DNA from: Bin87 sp964347975
Lineage (GTDB): Bacteria; Chloroflexota; Dehalococcoidia; Lucifugimonadales; UBA3495
DNA: 64,000 nt
NCBI GenBank assembly: GCA_964347975.1
Contig: CAYGAY010000006.1
Location: forward strand, 1 to 64,000
Direction: 5' to 3'
Shown one piece after another: positions 7,550-15,389 of the stretch. The notes below the pieces were generated by a model. It had not been told where the DNA came from, made no database searches, and saw only the letters and a list, made by a program, of their open reading frames with translations. Position 1 is the stretch's first letter. Every line of letters begins with the position of its first letter. The position numbers were made by a program, and so were the translations under genes.

Positions 7550-8523
7550 CAGTCGTCTGTTCCGGTGTTATCCGTCGCCACGACATCCCCTGCCGGTTCG
7601 GAGGATCTTGCGTTCCGTCCGGTCCGGCTCAGCCACAGCCACGCCAGCAGGCCAATCAGCACGGCCAGCCAGAGGGTAGCCAGCCGGGTCAGCAGAGTCG
7701 CCAGCGTGGCCACGGCGGGCGACAGCCCGGCCTGTCCCAGCAGGGCAACCATGCTCCCCTCAAACCCGACCAGACCGCCGGGCAGCGCGGTAGCGGCTCC
7801 CACCAGCGCCGCCGCCGCCGACACCGGCAGCGCAATCTCCAGCGCGACCCATTCGTCCAGCCCAATGATGATTACCCACAACGCCACGCCCTCGGCGGCC
7901 CAGGCGAGACCGCCCAGCGCGACCGCCGCCGTCAGCAGCCGGGGCGACATCAGGCGACGCAGCCCTTCCTGCGATTGAGCCAGCGGTTCCTGCCAGCGTC
8001 GCAAGACCGGCCAGCGCAACGCCGCCGCGCCGTAGCGGGACGCGGCCAGCAGCCCGGCCACGATGCCCACCGCCAATATCGCCGCGATTGCCAGGGCGAT
8101 GACCGTTGGCAGCAGCAAAATGCCCGTCAGTCCCAGCAGGGCCACCGATATGACATCGGTGAGCCGCTCCATCACCACCGCCGGTGCCGACGCCGCCACC
8201 GGAACGCCGGCCCGCTGCCTCAGCCACACGCTCTTGAGCAGTTCCCCCACCTTGCCCGGCGTGATGGACAGCGCCAGGCCCGCCAGAAACACCGGCAAGC
8301 TCACCGATGCCGGCGCTTGAATGTCCAGCGCGCGCAGGTACAGCGACCAGCGCAGGTAGCGTAGCGCGTAGTTGAGCGCCGCCAGGGCAGCGGCCGCAAC
8401 AAACAGCAACGGCGGGAACCCAACCAGCAAAGGGCCGATTTGCCGGAAATCGCCGTAGGCCACCAGCCCGCCGAACACCGCCGCCGTCAACAGCCCCAGC
8501 AGCAGCCAGCGACTCCCGGTCAT
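7549..8523 (-). CDS. LPG-synthase-TM/UPF0104 family flippase-like membrane protein
   Basis: A 324-residue integral membrane protein with about eight segments and the family pattern LRYLRWSLYLRALDI, then SLPVFLAGLALSITPGKVGELLKSVWL, then VVMERLTDVIS. This is the membrane part seen alone in UPF0104 proteins, some of which move lipids or lipid-linked sugars. The start is set at ATG 8523 because it gives the usual first membrane segment and overlaps the upstream stop by four bases. Position before a UbiA-type polyprenyl-phosphate enzyme suggests a role with lipid-linked sugars. Confidence 0.8.
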   Translation of the reverse strand: MTGSRWLLLGLLTAAVFGGLVAYGDFRQIGPLLVGFPPLLFVAAAALAALNYALRYLRWSLYLRALDIQAPASVSLPVFLAGLALSITPGKVGELLKSVWLRQRAGVPVAASAPAVVMERLTDVISVALLGLTGILLLPTVIALAIAAILAVGIVAGLLAASRYGAAALRWPVLRRWQEPLAQSQEGLRRLMSPRLLTAAVALGGLAWAAEGVALWVIIIGLDEWVALEIALPVSAAAALVGAATALPGGLVGFEGSMVALLGQAGLSPAVATLATLLTRLATLWLAVLIGLLAWLWLSRTGRNARSSEPAGDVVATDNTGTDD

Positions 8524-8948
8524 AGGGGTGTTCCCAGGACTGCCAGGTAGATTCTTCGCATTGCGTTGACGAAAGCCGTTGCTCCGCTGAATTGGGCGGT
8601 TAGTTCGGCGGGGGCGAGTCCGGCCTGGTCGGCGTGGATATGCAGGTTCCACGCCTCTCTGGCTCCTCTAGTCAAGTTAGGAACTTCGGGGTAGTCCTGT
8701 GCTATGTTGCGGAGTTCCGCCAGTTTTGCCTGATTCTCTTGCGGGTCCTGTCCACGCAAGTTTGCCACTGCGTTCACCGACTGCTTAGCGGCCTCGTACA
8801 GCAAGGCCCCGGCGGCGTCTGCCTGTATATCGGTTTCACCGTTGCTGTTGGACGAATCCGCCAAAAGGCGTTGCGCCAGTTCCTGGTATTCCCCGGCGCG
8901 CCGGTAATGTATATCAGCTTTTTGCGGCCCGGGTTCAGGCGGCAGCAT
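8520..8948 (-). CDS. Small helical protein, HEPN/PaREP1-like
   Basis: About 142 residues from ATG 8948, whose AGGA ribosome site lies in the end of the upstream gene; an earlier ATG at 8981 is possible. The sequence is all-helical (YRRAGEYQELAQRLL, then ALLYEAAKQSVNAVA, then AWNLHIHADQAGLAP) and resembles PaREP1/HEPN-type proteins, which in archaea and Chloroflexota come in families. No catalytic R-x4-6-H motif was identified. It overlaps both neighbours by a few bases, so it is part of one transcript with the next gene and the flippase. Function unknown. Confidence 0.6.
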   Translation of the reverse strand: MLPPEPGPQKADIHYRRAGEYQELAQRLLADSSNSNGETDIQADAAGALLYEAAKQSVNAVANLRGQDPQENQAKLAELRNIAQDYPEVPNLTRGAREAWNLHIHADQAGLAPAELTAQFSGATAFVNAMRRIYLAVLGTPL

Positions 8949-9312
8949 AGCATTCCTGGATAAAGGCAACGGTATCGTCATGCAAGTCGGCCCACCAGTA
9001 GCTCTCCAGCACTCCCAGTTGGCAATGCGCTCTCAACATATAGACGTTGCCGAGCGCACTGCTGAAATGGCGTTCCCTTTGGCCGGCGTCCTGCGCGTCC
9101 AGAGATTCGGCAATGGCGATGATGTCCCGGCTGCCGATGCCGCGGGCTTTGCCCAGGTCGCGGATTGCCTGCTCGCCGGCAGCCCATAGCGCGCCGGCCC
9201 ACTGGCGATCCCGGCCATTAGCCAGAGCTTTGCGGGCGTATTCAATGCGCTCGGCAACGGCGGGTTCGAGCGCCGTCCGTCCGTCCGGGTTGTTGTCAGC
9301 AATTGCCGTCAT
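8935..9312 (-). CDS. Small helical protein, HEPN/PaREP1-like paralogue
   Basis: About 125 residues from ATG 9312 (AGGGGA upstream). The pattern AERIEYARKALAN, then WAAGEQAIRDLGKARGI, then YMLRAHCQLGVLESYWW resembles the gene downstream and PaREP1/HEPN proteins. The stop codon lies inside the start region of that gene, so the pair is co-translated and may form a hetero-oligomer. A nucleotide-binding or RNA-related role would fit the HEPN superfamily but no active-site motif is evident. Confidence 0.6.
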   Translation of the reverse strand: MTAIADNNPDGRTALEPAVAERIEYARKALANGRDRQWAGALWAAGEQAIRDLGKARGIGSRDIIAIAESLDAQDAGQRERHFSSALGNVYMLRAHCQLGVLESYWWADLHDDTVAFIQECYAAA

Positions 9313-9390
9313 ATTACGGTTTCCCCTGGTCACAGCGTTCCGGGTTATGCTAACCCGGCGTGGCAGACCAGCATAGCACACTGGCCGCCG

Positions 9391-11706
9391 CTACCTCTCA
9401 AAGTGGTACTCCCCCTCCCAAATCGGCCCTTCCGCCGTGTACTGGCCGGTTTGGATGGCGCTGATGCCGTACTCCGGCAGTTCGCGGACGGCAACGCACT
9501 TCTGGCCTCGGAGCCGGCCAAAATCGGCGAAGCGAAAGCCCAGGTTGTCAAAATCATATTGCTGGCGATGTTCCGGCAGGTCGTTGGCGTCAAGGGGGTC
9601 TATGTGCAGAAAGAACCGGGCATCCGTGTTCGCGCACGGTTCGCTGATATAGATGAGGACGTTATCTTTGAGATAAACGTTCCAGTCGGATGCAATTACC
9701 GGGCTGCCCAGCTCAAAGTGGTGCTCCCCCTCCCAAATCGGCCCTTCCGCCGTGTACTGGCCGGTTTGGATGGCGCTGATGCCGTACTCCGGCAGTTCGC
9801 GGACGGCAACGCACTTCTGGCCTCGGAGCCGGCCAAAATCGGCGAAGCGAAAGCCCAGGTTGTCAAAATCATATTGCTGGCGATGTTCCGGCAGGTCGTT
9901 GGCGTCAAGGGGGTCTATGTGCAGAAAGAACCGGGCATCCGTGTTCGCGCACGGTTCGCTGATATAGATGAGGACGTTATCTTTGAGATAAACGTTCCAG
10001 TCGGATGCAATTACCGGGCTGCCCAGCGCCTTATCGTCATAGGGGTCGTCGTAAAGGGCGCGGTCATAGAGGAAAATCCGGCGGTTGTCCGGCGTCAGCA
10101 GGGCCGGCCCGGCATCACGCCGGAGCTCAATGACAAAGTCGGCGGCCTCCCGGCCCGCGCCGCGCTTATCGCCCGCGTACACGATGACGCTGCCGGCGAG
10201 CCCGAAACTTGACGCCCACGGCGCGCCGCCATACTGCGAGTCTATGTGATGCGACGGGATATAAACAACGCCCTCGCCTACTATATCGCGTATAACCTTA
10301 AGGTCTTGCAGCATCTCGGCCTCGGCGGTGGCCGCGCCGGCGTCGTGGCCGACGTGGGCCATCTCGGCGCCGGAAAGAACGAACAGGAGCAGCGCGGCCA
10401 CGGCAATGGCGGCTATTACCTGCCGGTTCCCCAACTTGCGCAGGTAAAGCAAAATCAGGGTGAAAAATACCAGCGGGATGCCGACGTAAAATATCGTCTC
10501 AAAATCATGGAACGTAACGGAATGACGCAGCGGCAAGGCCCAGACAAAGCCCGAAATCACCAGGGTTGCCAGCAACATTTTGTGCTTGACGGGGGCGAAA
10601 ACCAGCCCGACCCAGCAGACCGCCAGCGCCAGCGCTCCGGCGTACACGGCCAGGTAGTCGCGCGCTTTGTCCACCTTCCCGGGGTCATCAAAGGGGCTCA
10701 AAAAGAACGGGTACAGCATCTGGCCGATACGGTAGATCTGGTTTTTCAGCAGAAATTCCCCCCAGGCCAGATTCTCAGCGTATCTGACATTAAAATCCGC
10801 ATCCGCGCCCAGACGCTTAGTCGCCGAGTGGACTGAAGGCAGTTCGGTTAACGGCTTTTCCCTGTCCAGCGCAAAGTACTCGCCGGCGAAGTTAAAAGCC
10901 AGTATCGCTATGCCCACCAGCAGGGCGACGACGCCCAGCCTCACGTAACGGCTGGACAGCAGGGCGGTTGCGCCACGTTTCAGTTGACATAACAGGGGAG
11001 AAGTAGAACTCAAGGGACGACTTTGGATTAGCTGGCTCGCCAGTCCGAAAACGATGAAGGGCAGCAGGAAGGCGTACACGTGCCAGCCCAGCAGCAGCGC
11101 CAGAACCGTCTTGACCAGCAGCTGTCGGAAGCGGCCCTCTTGCGCGAAAACCACCATCCCGTGGAAGGCCAGCATTACGGCGAACAGGTCAATCGTCACT
11201 TCGTTGGAAATCTTGTCGCTGTAATATAAGAAGTAATACGACGAGAACGCCAAGGCGGTTGCCGCCAGCGCAACCCAGCCGTTGCCAGTCAGCCGGGCCA
11301 GCGCCGCCGCGGCGGCGAACAACAGCAGCATCAGCACTCTGGCGGCGTAGATTTTCGCCGCCAGGTTATCGCCAAAGGGCAGGATGGCCAGCGTGATTAG
11401 CGCGTAGCCGCCTTTCGGAAATCGGTTGTACAGGATGGGATAGTAACGGTTTCCGTCCTGGTCCAGAGATTGATAGTGGAACACCAGCAAGCCGTGTTGG
11501 AAGGATAGGTTCTCGGCGAAGGTCAGGCTCTGCGAAGAGTTCCAGTCATGGTGTCCGTCCCGGTAAAAATGGCCCCGGTCGTTGCCCAGCAGGAACACCG
11601 TAGCCATGGCCAGCAACAGCAGAACCAGGGGCAACGCCGCCGGCCGGGTAAAAAACCGCAGCCGGTCGCTCAGCCGGGCCCGGCCAGTCGTCCACAGAGC
11701 AGCCAT
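9391..11706 (-). CDS. GT-C-like polytopic membrane protein with duplicated C-terminal segment
   Basis: A 771-residue protein. The first 450 residues hold ten or more membrane segments, beginning after about residue 20. The first outer loop (GHFYRDGHHDWNSSQSL) has the acidic residues typical of GT-C glycosyltransferases that use polyprenyl-phosphate sugars. A soluble C-terminal domain follows. The last 210 residues are two copies of a 105-residue block (from GSPVIASDWNVYLKDN to GEYHFE), in frame, encoded by a 315-bp direct repeat. With the UbiA-like and flippase-like genes downstream this suggests assembly of a surface glycan. The duplication may be recent or an assembly artefact. The larB stop lies 10 bases upstream of its start. 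Confidence 0.7.
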   Translation of the reverse strand: MAALWTTGRARLSDRLRFFTRPAALPLVLLLLAMATVFLLGNDRGHFYRDGHHDWNSSQSLTFAENLSFQHGLLVFHYQSLDQDGNRYYPILYNRFPKGGYALITLAILPFGDNLAAKIYAARVLMLLLFAAAAALARLTGNGWVALAATALAFSSYYFLYYSDKISNEVTIDLFAVMLAFHGMVVFAQEGRFRQLLVKTVLALLLGWHVYAFLLPFIVFGLASQLIQSRPLSSTSPLLCQLKRGATALLSSRYVRLGVVALLVGIAILAFNFAGEYFALDREKPLTELPSVHSATKRLGADADFNVRYAENLAWGEFLLKNQIYRIGQMLYPFFLSPFDDPGKVDKARDYLAVYAGALALAVCWVGLVFAPVKHKMLLATLVISGFVWALPLRHSVTFHDFETIFYVGIPLVFFTLILLYLRKLGNRQVIAAIAVAALLLFVLSGAEMAHVGHDAGAATAEAEMLQDLKVIRDIVGEGVVYIPSHHIDSQYGGAPWASSFGLAGSVIVYAGDKRGAGREAADFVIELRRDAGPALLTPDNRRIFLYDRALYDDPYDDKALGSPVIASDWNVYLKDNVLIYISEPCANTDARFFLHIDPLDANDLPEHRQQYDFDNLGFRFADFGRLRGQKCVAVRELPEYGISAIQTGQYTAEGPIWEGEHHFELGSPVIASDWNVYLKDNVLIYISEPCANTDARFFLHIDPLDANDLPEHRQQYDFDNLGFRFADFGRLRGQKCVAVRELPEYGISAIQTGQYTAEGPIWEGEYHFER
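9397..10026. repeat. 315-bp tandem direct duplication
   Basis: Bases 9397-9711 and 9712-10026 match with a single difference noticed (A at 9408, G at 9723). The period is a multiple of three, so the reading frame of the membrane protein gene is kept and its C-terminal domain is doubled. Confidence 0.9.
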
Positions 11707-11715
11707 TAGCGCCGG

Positions 11716-12504
11716 TCAGCCCCGTTCCGCCGGACGTTCCGGCAGCAGGCAAATCTGCGCCGCCAGGTAGCCCGCGCCAAACCCGTTGTCAATGTTGACC
11801 ACGCCGATGCCGGGGGCGCAGGAGTTCAGCATCCCCAGCAGCGCGGCCATTCCGCCGAAGCTGGCCCCGTAGCCCACACTGGTAGGCACGGCAATCACCG
11901 GAGCCGACACCAGCCCTGATACCACGCTGGCCAGCGCGGCCTCCATGCCGGCGGCTACGATGATGACGCGGGCCGCCTGCAACCGCTCCCGCTGCGCCAG
12001 CAGGCGATGCAGCCCGGCTACGCCCACGTCGTTGAGCCGCTCCGGACGGCAGCCCATCAGTTCGGCGGTCAGCGCTGCCTCCTCCGCCACCGGCAGGTCC
12101 GCGGTGCCGCCGGTTACGATGAGCAGCCCGTCCGCCAACCGGCCGGCCGGCGTGGCGTCCGGCACGACGATACATCGGGCCAATTCACGGTATTCCGCCG
12201 CTGGCGTCGCCGCTGCCACGGCGTCGTGCACCTCCGGCGCGGCGCGGGTCACCAGCACGGGATGCCCACGCCCGGCCATGGCCGCCACGATGCCGGCGGT
12301 CTGCTCGGCGGTTTTGCCCTCAGCCAGCACCACCTCCGGCCAGCCGGTGCGCAAGGGGCGATGGTGGTCCAGCCGGGCGTAACCTAGATCCTGGTAGGGC
12401 AGATCACGCAGGGCGGCAACGGCGGCGGATACCTCGATCCTGCCATCGCGGACGTTTTCCAGCAGGGTCACCAGAGCCCCGCGTTCGCCGTCGGTCAGCG
12501 CCAC
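11716..12504 (-). CDS. larB: LarB, nickel-pincer cofactor biosynthesis carboxylase
   Basis: A 262-residue protein. The C-terminal two thirds match the PurE-like (AIR carboxylase) fold of LarB, with VIIVAAGMEAALASVVSGL and VGYGASFGGMAALLGMLNSC, and the N-terminal QDLGYARLDHHRPLRTGWPEVVLAEGKT is the LarB signature. LarB carboxylates and hydrolyses nicotinic acid adenine dinucleotide to begin the nickel-pincer cofactor used by lactate racemase and related enzymes. LarC and LarE are not in the window. It is four bases from a small membrane protein gene upstream and ten from the GT-C-like gene downstream. Confidence 0.9.
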   Translation of the reverse strand: MALTDGERGALVTLLENVRDGRIEVSAAVAALRDLPYQDLGYARLDHHRPLRTGWPEVVLAEGKTAEQTAGIVAAMAGRGHPVLVTRAAPEVHDAVAAATPAAEYRELARCIVVPDATPAGRLADGLLIVTGGTADLPVAEEAALTAELMGCRPERLNDVGVAGLHRLLAQRERLQAARVIIVAAGMEAALASVVSGLVSAPVIAVPTSVGYGASFGGMAALLGMLNSCAPGIGVVNIDNGFGAGYLAAQICLLPERPAERG

Positions 12505-12507
12505 CGG

Positions 12508-12897
12508 CTAATCCGCCCCGACGGAGGCGGTTTGGGCAGCCGTCCGCTGCTTCATCAGGCGATACAATCCGCCCAGGGTGCTCATGACGGCCACGTAAGC
12601 CGAGAAAACCGCCACCGCGATCCAGGTCAAGATGACGAACTTGGCGGGTAGCTCCAGCACGGCGGTCAATATGATGGCTATGGCAACCAGGATCGCCGCC
12701 GCCGCCGCGCCGATCACCGCGCCGAACTTGGCCGCCGCCAGCAACGGCTGCTCGCCCGAGGTGTCAACGTCGCGTATGCCGAAGTAGGCTCCCAGGAACG
12801 GGCCGAAAGGCGCAAGGATCAGTTGGGCCACCGGCACGACCGTGCAAATCAGCATCACGCCCAGGGCGATGAGCAGTCCTTTCGTCATGGCAGACAT
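12508..12897 (-). CDS. Small membrane protein, unknown function
   Basis: About 129 residues (start ATG 12897; TTG 12909 and ATG 12888 are alternatives). Two or three hydrophobic segments cover residues 5-35, 55-80 and 88-108, the last ending in a basic tail. Residues 30-50 (GPFLGAYFGIRDV) suggest a loop. I do not recognise the family. It is the first gene of the minus-strand run that continues with larB. Confidence 0.6.
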   Translation of the reverse strand: MSAMTKGLLIALGVMLICTVVPVAQLILAPFGPFLGAYFGIRDVDTSGEQPLLAAAKFGAVIGAAAAAILVAIAIILTAVLELPAKFVILTWIAVAVFSAYVAVMSTLGGLYRLMKQRTAAQTASVGAD

Positions 12898-13052
12898 CGT
12901 CGGTGGCAATAAGTAACGGCGCCGTCAAATATCGGATGACAAGTATAGCCGGCGGCAGGCAACATTGCACCGATGGTCGCAAGTATAATGGCGAGGCCCC
13001 GACCCGCCTACGGCGGGCTGGGCCGCTGGAAACACAAAGGAGCTGGTGACCG

Positions 13053-13475
13053 ATGAGTCAACAAGGATCGGGAGAGATGCAGGATGGCCCCTTTGCCGAA
13101 CTGCTGGGCATCCGGCCCGGCCAGTCCGCCGACGGTGTGGGGACGGCCTTTATGACCGTGGCTGACCGGCACCGGCAGCGCGCCGGCGTGGTCCAGGGCG
13201 GGATCCTGGTGGCTTTGGCCGACTACGCCTTTTTCCGAGCTTGCCGTTCTACGCTGAAAGAGGGCGAGCACGCCGTGACCATCGAGCTCAAGCTTAACTT
13301 CATCGCGCCGGCGCGGGACGGGGAGTTGACCGCGCGCAGCAGCATCAAGAGCCGGGGCGGGCGCATCATCGTCGGCGACATGGAGATCACCGGAGCGGAC
13401 GGCCAACTGATAGCCACCGGCATCGGGACGTATATGACCGTTTACGACCGCAAGGCGAACCGCGGAGCGGACTGA
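13053..13475 (+). CDS. PaaI-family hotdog thioesterase
   Basis: A 140-residue single hotdog domain. VVQGGILVALADYAFF corresponds to the signature in which a Gly-Gly and an acidic residue on the central helix form the acyl-CoA site, followed by VTIELKLNFIAPARDGEL as in PaaI/YbgC-like proteins. Members hydrolyse aromatic or short acyl-CoA thioesters. AGGAG lies before ATG 13053. A TATAAT at 12984-12989 may be its promoter, though no good -35 was seen. Substrate cannot be told from sequence. Confidence 0.85.
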   Translation: MSQQGSGEMQDGPFAELLGIRPGQSADGVGTAFMTVADRHRQRAGVVQGGILVALADYAFFRACRSTLKEGEHAVTIELKLNFIAPARDGELTARSSIKSRGGRIIVGDMEITGADGQLIATGIGTYMTVYDRKANRGAD

Positions 13476-13507
13476 AGCATAACCGTTCAGTGTTGGGTTT
13501 TTCCTTT

Positions 13508-13652
13508 TAGGCCCGTGCAAAAACATCATTGCGAGCACAGCTTGGCAATCTTGTTTCGTTGGGAGGCGTTAGTTTGCCAACTTGAGCACTACCTCACTGA
13601 GATTTCCGCGTCCGCCGTAGGCGGACGCGGAATGACATTTTGCACGAGCCTA
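13508..13652. repeat. MITE-like repeat, family B
   Basis: A 145-bp element with inverted ends: TAGGCCCGTGCAAAA at left and TTTTGCACGAGCCTA at right. The interior has the palindrome GCGTCCGCC-GTA-GGCGGACGC and a left arm, ATTGCGAGCACAGC, also found at 25991-26024. The right end recurs at 6071-6123. No coding capacity. Confidence 0.75.
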
Positions 13653-13670
13653 CCCCTCTTTCTGACAAGG

Positions 13671-13700
13671 TTGGCATACGCGCTTTCGATTGGTTATAAT
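13671..13700 (+). promoter_or_regulatory. Promoter for the Rrf2 gene
   Basis: TTGGCA at 13671-13676 and a perfect TATAAT at 13695-13700 are separated by 18 bases. GGAGGGG at 13712-13718 then leads to the TTG start at 13723. Confidence 0.65.
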
Positions 13701-13722
13701 CGCAGAATAACGGAGGGGCATC

Positions 13723-14193
13723 TTGCGCATCCCGATGAGAGTTGATTACGGTGTGCGGGCGTTGGTTGAGTTGGCCATGCGCTATGGCGACGGCCCGGTG
13801 CAGACGGCGGCCATCGCATATCGCCAGGGTATCCCCGAGGCCTACCTGGAACGGCTGATGTCCACCCTCAACAAGAGCGGATTCGTGCATAGCCGGCGTG
13901 GTCCCCAGGGCGGGCACCTGCTGGCCAGACCTCCGCAATCCGTCAATCTGTATGAGATTATGCAGGAACTGGACGGGAATTCATCCCCCCTGGACTGCTT
14001 GACCCTGCCCACGGACTGTATGTTCGCGGATTCGTGCGCGCAGAAGGAAATCTGGCAATCGGTGGAGGAATCGATCCAACAGGTGCTGGAAGCAACCACT
14101 TTAGCCCACCTTGCCGAGCGGCAGAGTGCCCTGATCGCGGAAGGAGACCATCGGGAGGCGTTGCCGGACGCGGTTCCCGCCGGCTCGACCTAG
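13723..14193 (+). CDS. Rrf2-family transcriptional regulator with Fe-S-type cysteines
   Basis: A 156-residue winged-helix regulator starting at TTG 13723 (ATG 13735 lies too far from the ribosome site). MRVDYGVRALVELA and the recognition region YLERLMSTLNKSGFVHSRRGPQGG are Rrf2 signatures. Cysteines at 92, 99 and 105 (C-x6-C-x5-C) are placed like those that hold an Fe-S cluster in IscR and NsrR, with slightly different spacing. It precedes moeB and cysM on the same strand, so a CymR/IscR-like role sensing cysteine or Fe-S status is likely. It probably acts on the moeB promoter and leader just downstream. Confidence 0.85.
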   Translation: MRIPMRVDYGVRALVELAMRYGDGPVQTAAIAYRQGIPEAYLERLMSTLNKSGFVHSRRGPQGGHLLARPPQSVNLYEIMQELDGNSSPLDCLTLPTDCMFADSCAQKEIWQSVEESIQQVLEATTLAHLAERQSALIAEGDHREALPDAVPAGST

Positions 14194-14209
14194 CTAGTTA
14201 GCCAGTCCC

Positions 14210-14239
14210 TTGACAAGATTTCCGGCCCGGCGATACACT
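14210..14239 (+). promoter_or_regulatory. Promoter for moeB-cysM
   Basis: TTGACA at 14210-14215 and TACACT at 14234-14239 with an 18-base spacer. The resulting transcript has a long untranslated leader of about 170 bases. Confidence 0.5.
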
Positions 14240-14281
14240 TTGCCACGCAATGCCGTCCACGCAACTACCACGTAATCTCTG

Positions 14282-14380
14282 CGCCTGTCCCAGCGCATAG
14301 GGGCAGGCGGTTTGCGATATGAGCCGCGCCTGCGCCCGACGAAAGCCGCCGCCAAACGGCAATGGGCGCGGGCTTTTCGT
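14282..14380 (+). promoter_or_regulatory. Structured mRNA leader before moeB, candidate riboswitch or attenuator
   Basis: A first hairpin pairs CGCCTGTCCC (14282) with GGGGCAGGCG (14300). Then GCGCCC (14332) can pair with GGGCGC (14364), while ACGAAAGCC (14339) can pair with GGCTTTTCGT (14371). These two pairings are interleaved, so they form either a pseudoknot or two exclusive states. I do not recognise a known riboswitch class. Ligand and effect are unknown. Confidence 0.4.
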
Positions 14381-14416
14381 TGCAACGAGGAACCGACATC
14401 AAGGGAGGAATCGGAA

Positions 14417-15265
14417 ATGGTCCAGCCCCTTCGCCTGACCCCCGACCAGGTAAAACGCTACAGTCGCCACATCATCATGCAGGATGTGGGCAGCGCCGGC
14501 CAGCGCAAGATGATGGAGGCCAGCGCGCTGATCATCGGGGCCGGCGGTCTGGGTTCTCCTTCCGCCGTGTACTTGTCCCTCGCCGGCGTCGGCAAGCTGG
14601 GCATCGTTGACTTTGACGTGGTGGAGTTGTCTAACTTGCAACGCCAGATCCTGCACCACACCCCCGACGTGGGGCGCCCCAAGGTGCAGTCGGCCAAGGA
14701 CAACATCCTGTCCTACAATCCGGAAGTGAACGTTGTACTGCACGAAACCTGGCTGACTTCGGAGAACGCCTTCGACATCATCGGCCAGTACGACATCGTC
14801 ATCAACGGCGCCGACAACTTCGCCACTCGATACCTGGTGAACGACGCCTGCTACCTGCTGAACAAGCCGCTGATTGACGGCAGTATTCTGATTTTCGACG
14901 GCCAGGCCACGGTGTTCCTGCCCGGGCAGGGCTGCTACCGCTGCCTGTTCCCGGCGCCGCCGCCGCCTGGCATGGTGCCCAATTGCGCCGAAGCCGGCGT
15001 GCTGGGCGCGCTGACCGGCCTGGTGGGTTCCATCCAGGCCACCGAGGCGCTGAAGCACATCCTGGGCATCGGCGATGGCCTGGCCTCGCGGCTGCTGGTG
15101 ATAGACGCGCTGAGCATGCAGTTCCGGGAGGTGCGGCTGCGGCGCAATCCGGGCTGCCCGCTGTGCGGCGACATTCCCACCGTGACGGAACTCATTGACT
15201 ACGAAGTGTTCTGCGGCGTGGCCGAGGCTCCGGAACCGGTCGCCATTGCCGCCGGGGCCGTGTAG
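14417..15265 (+). CDS. moeB: MoeB/ThiF-family sulfur-carrier adenylyltransferase
   Basis: A 282-residue E1-like enzyme starting at ATG 14417 (GGGAGGAA upstream). GAGGLGS at 41-47 binds ATP; the catalytic cysteine lies in PNCAEAGVLG near 190; zinc cysteines appear as CYRC near 173 and CPLC near 247. It would adenylate the C-terminal Gly-Gly of a ThiS/MoaD/CysO-type protein before thiocarboxylation. There is no C-terminal rhodanese domain, unlike mycobacterial MoeZ. Position before a CysM relative suggests service in cysteine synthesis, but no carrier-protein or Mec peptidase gene is in the window. Confidence 0.9.
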   Translation: MVQPLRLTPDQVKRYSRHIIMQDVGSAGQRKMMEASALIIGAGGLGSPSAVYLSLAGVGKLGIVDFDVVELSNLQRQILHHTPDVGRPKVQSAKDNILSYNPEVNVVLHETWLTSENAFDIIGQYDIVINGADNFATRYLVNDACYLLNKPLIDGSILIFDGQATVFLPGQGCYRCLFPAPPPPGMVPNCAEAGVLGALTGLVGSIQATEALKHILGIGDGLASRLLVIDALSMQFREVRLRRNPGCPLCGDIPTVTELIDYEVFCGVAEAPEPVAIAAGAV

Positions 15266-15315
15266 CTCAGAACCTGACGCCGGATGGCATCCTGAACCCC
15301 GTCATGCCGCTCTGG

Positions 15316-15334
15316 ATTCCGACTTTCGCCGGAA
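15316..15334. repeat. REP-like palindrome
   Basis: ATTCCGAC-TTTC-GCCGGAA is an imperfect copy of the GAAA-loop palindrome at 3059-3078, in the opposite orientation, with a second half (GCCGGAATGACGG) at 15349. It fills the space between moeB and cysM. Confidence 0.6.
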
Positions 15335-15389
15335 GACGCTTTGGGTTGGCCGGAATGACGGTTTGGGTTGAATTGTTGAGGCGAGGCTG

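Noticed and set aside
9403..10212. Plus-strand frame with an internal repeat
   Set aside because: It is the complement of the duplicated part of the GT-C-like gene; the repeat comes from that duplication.
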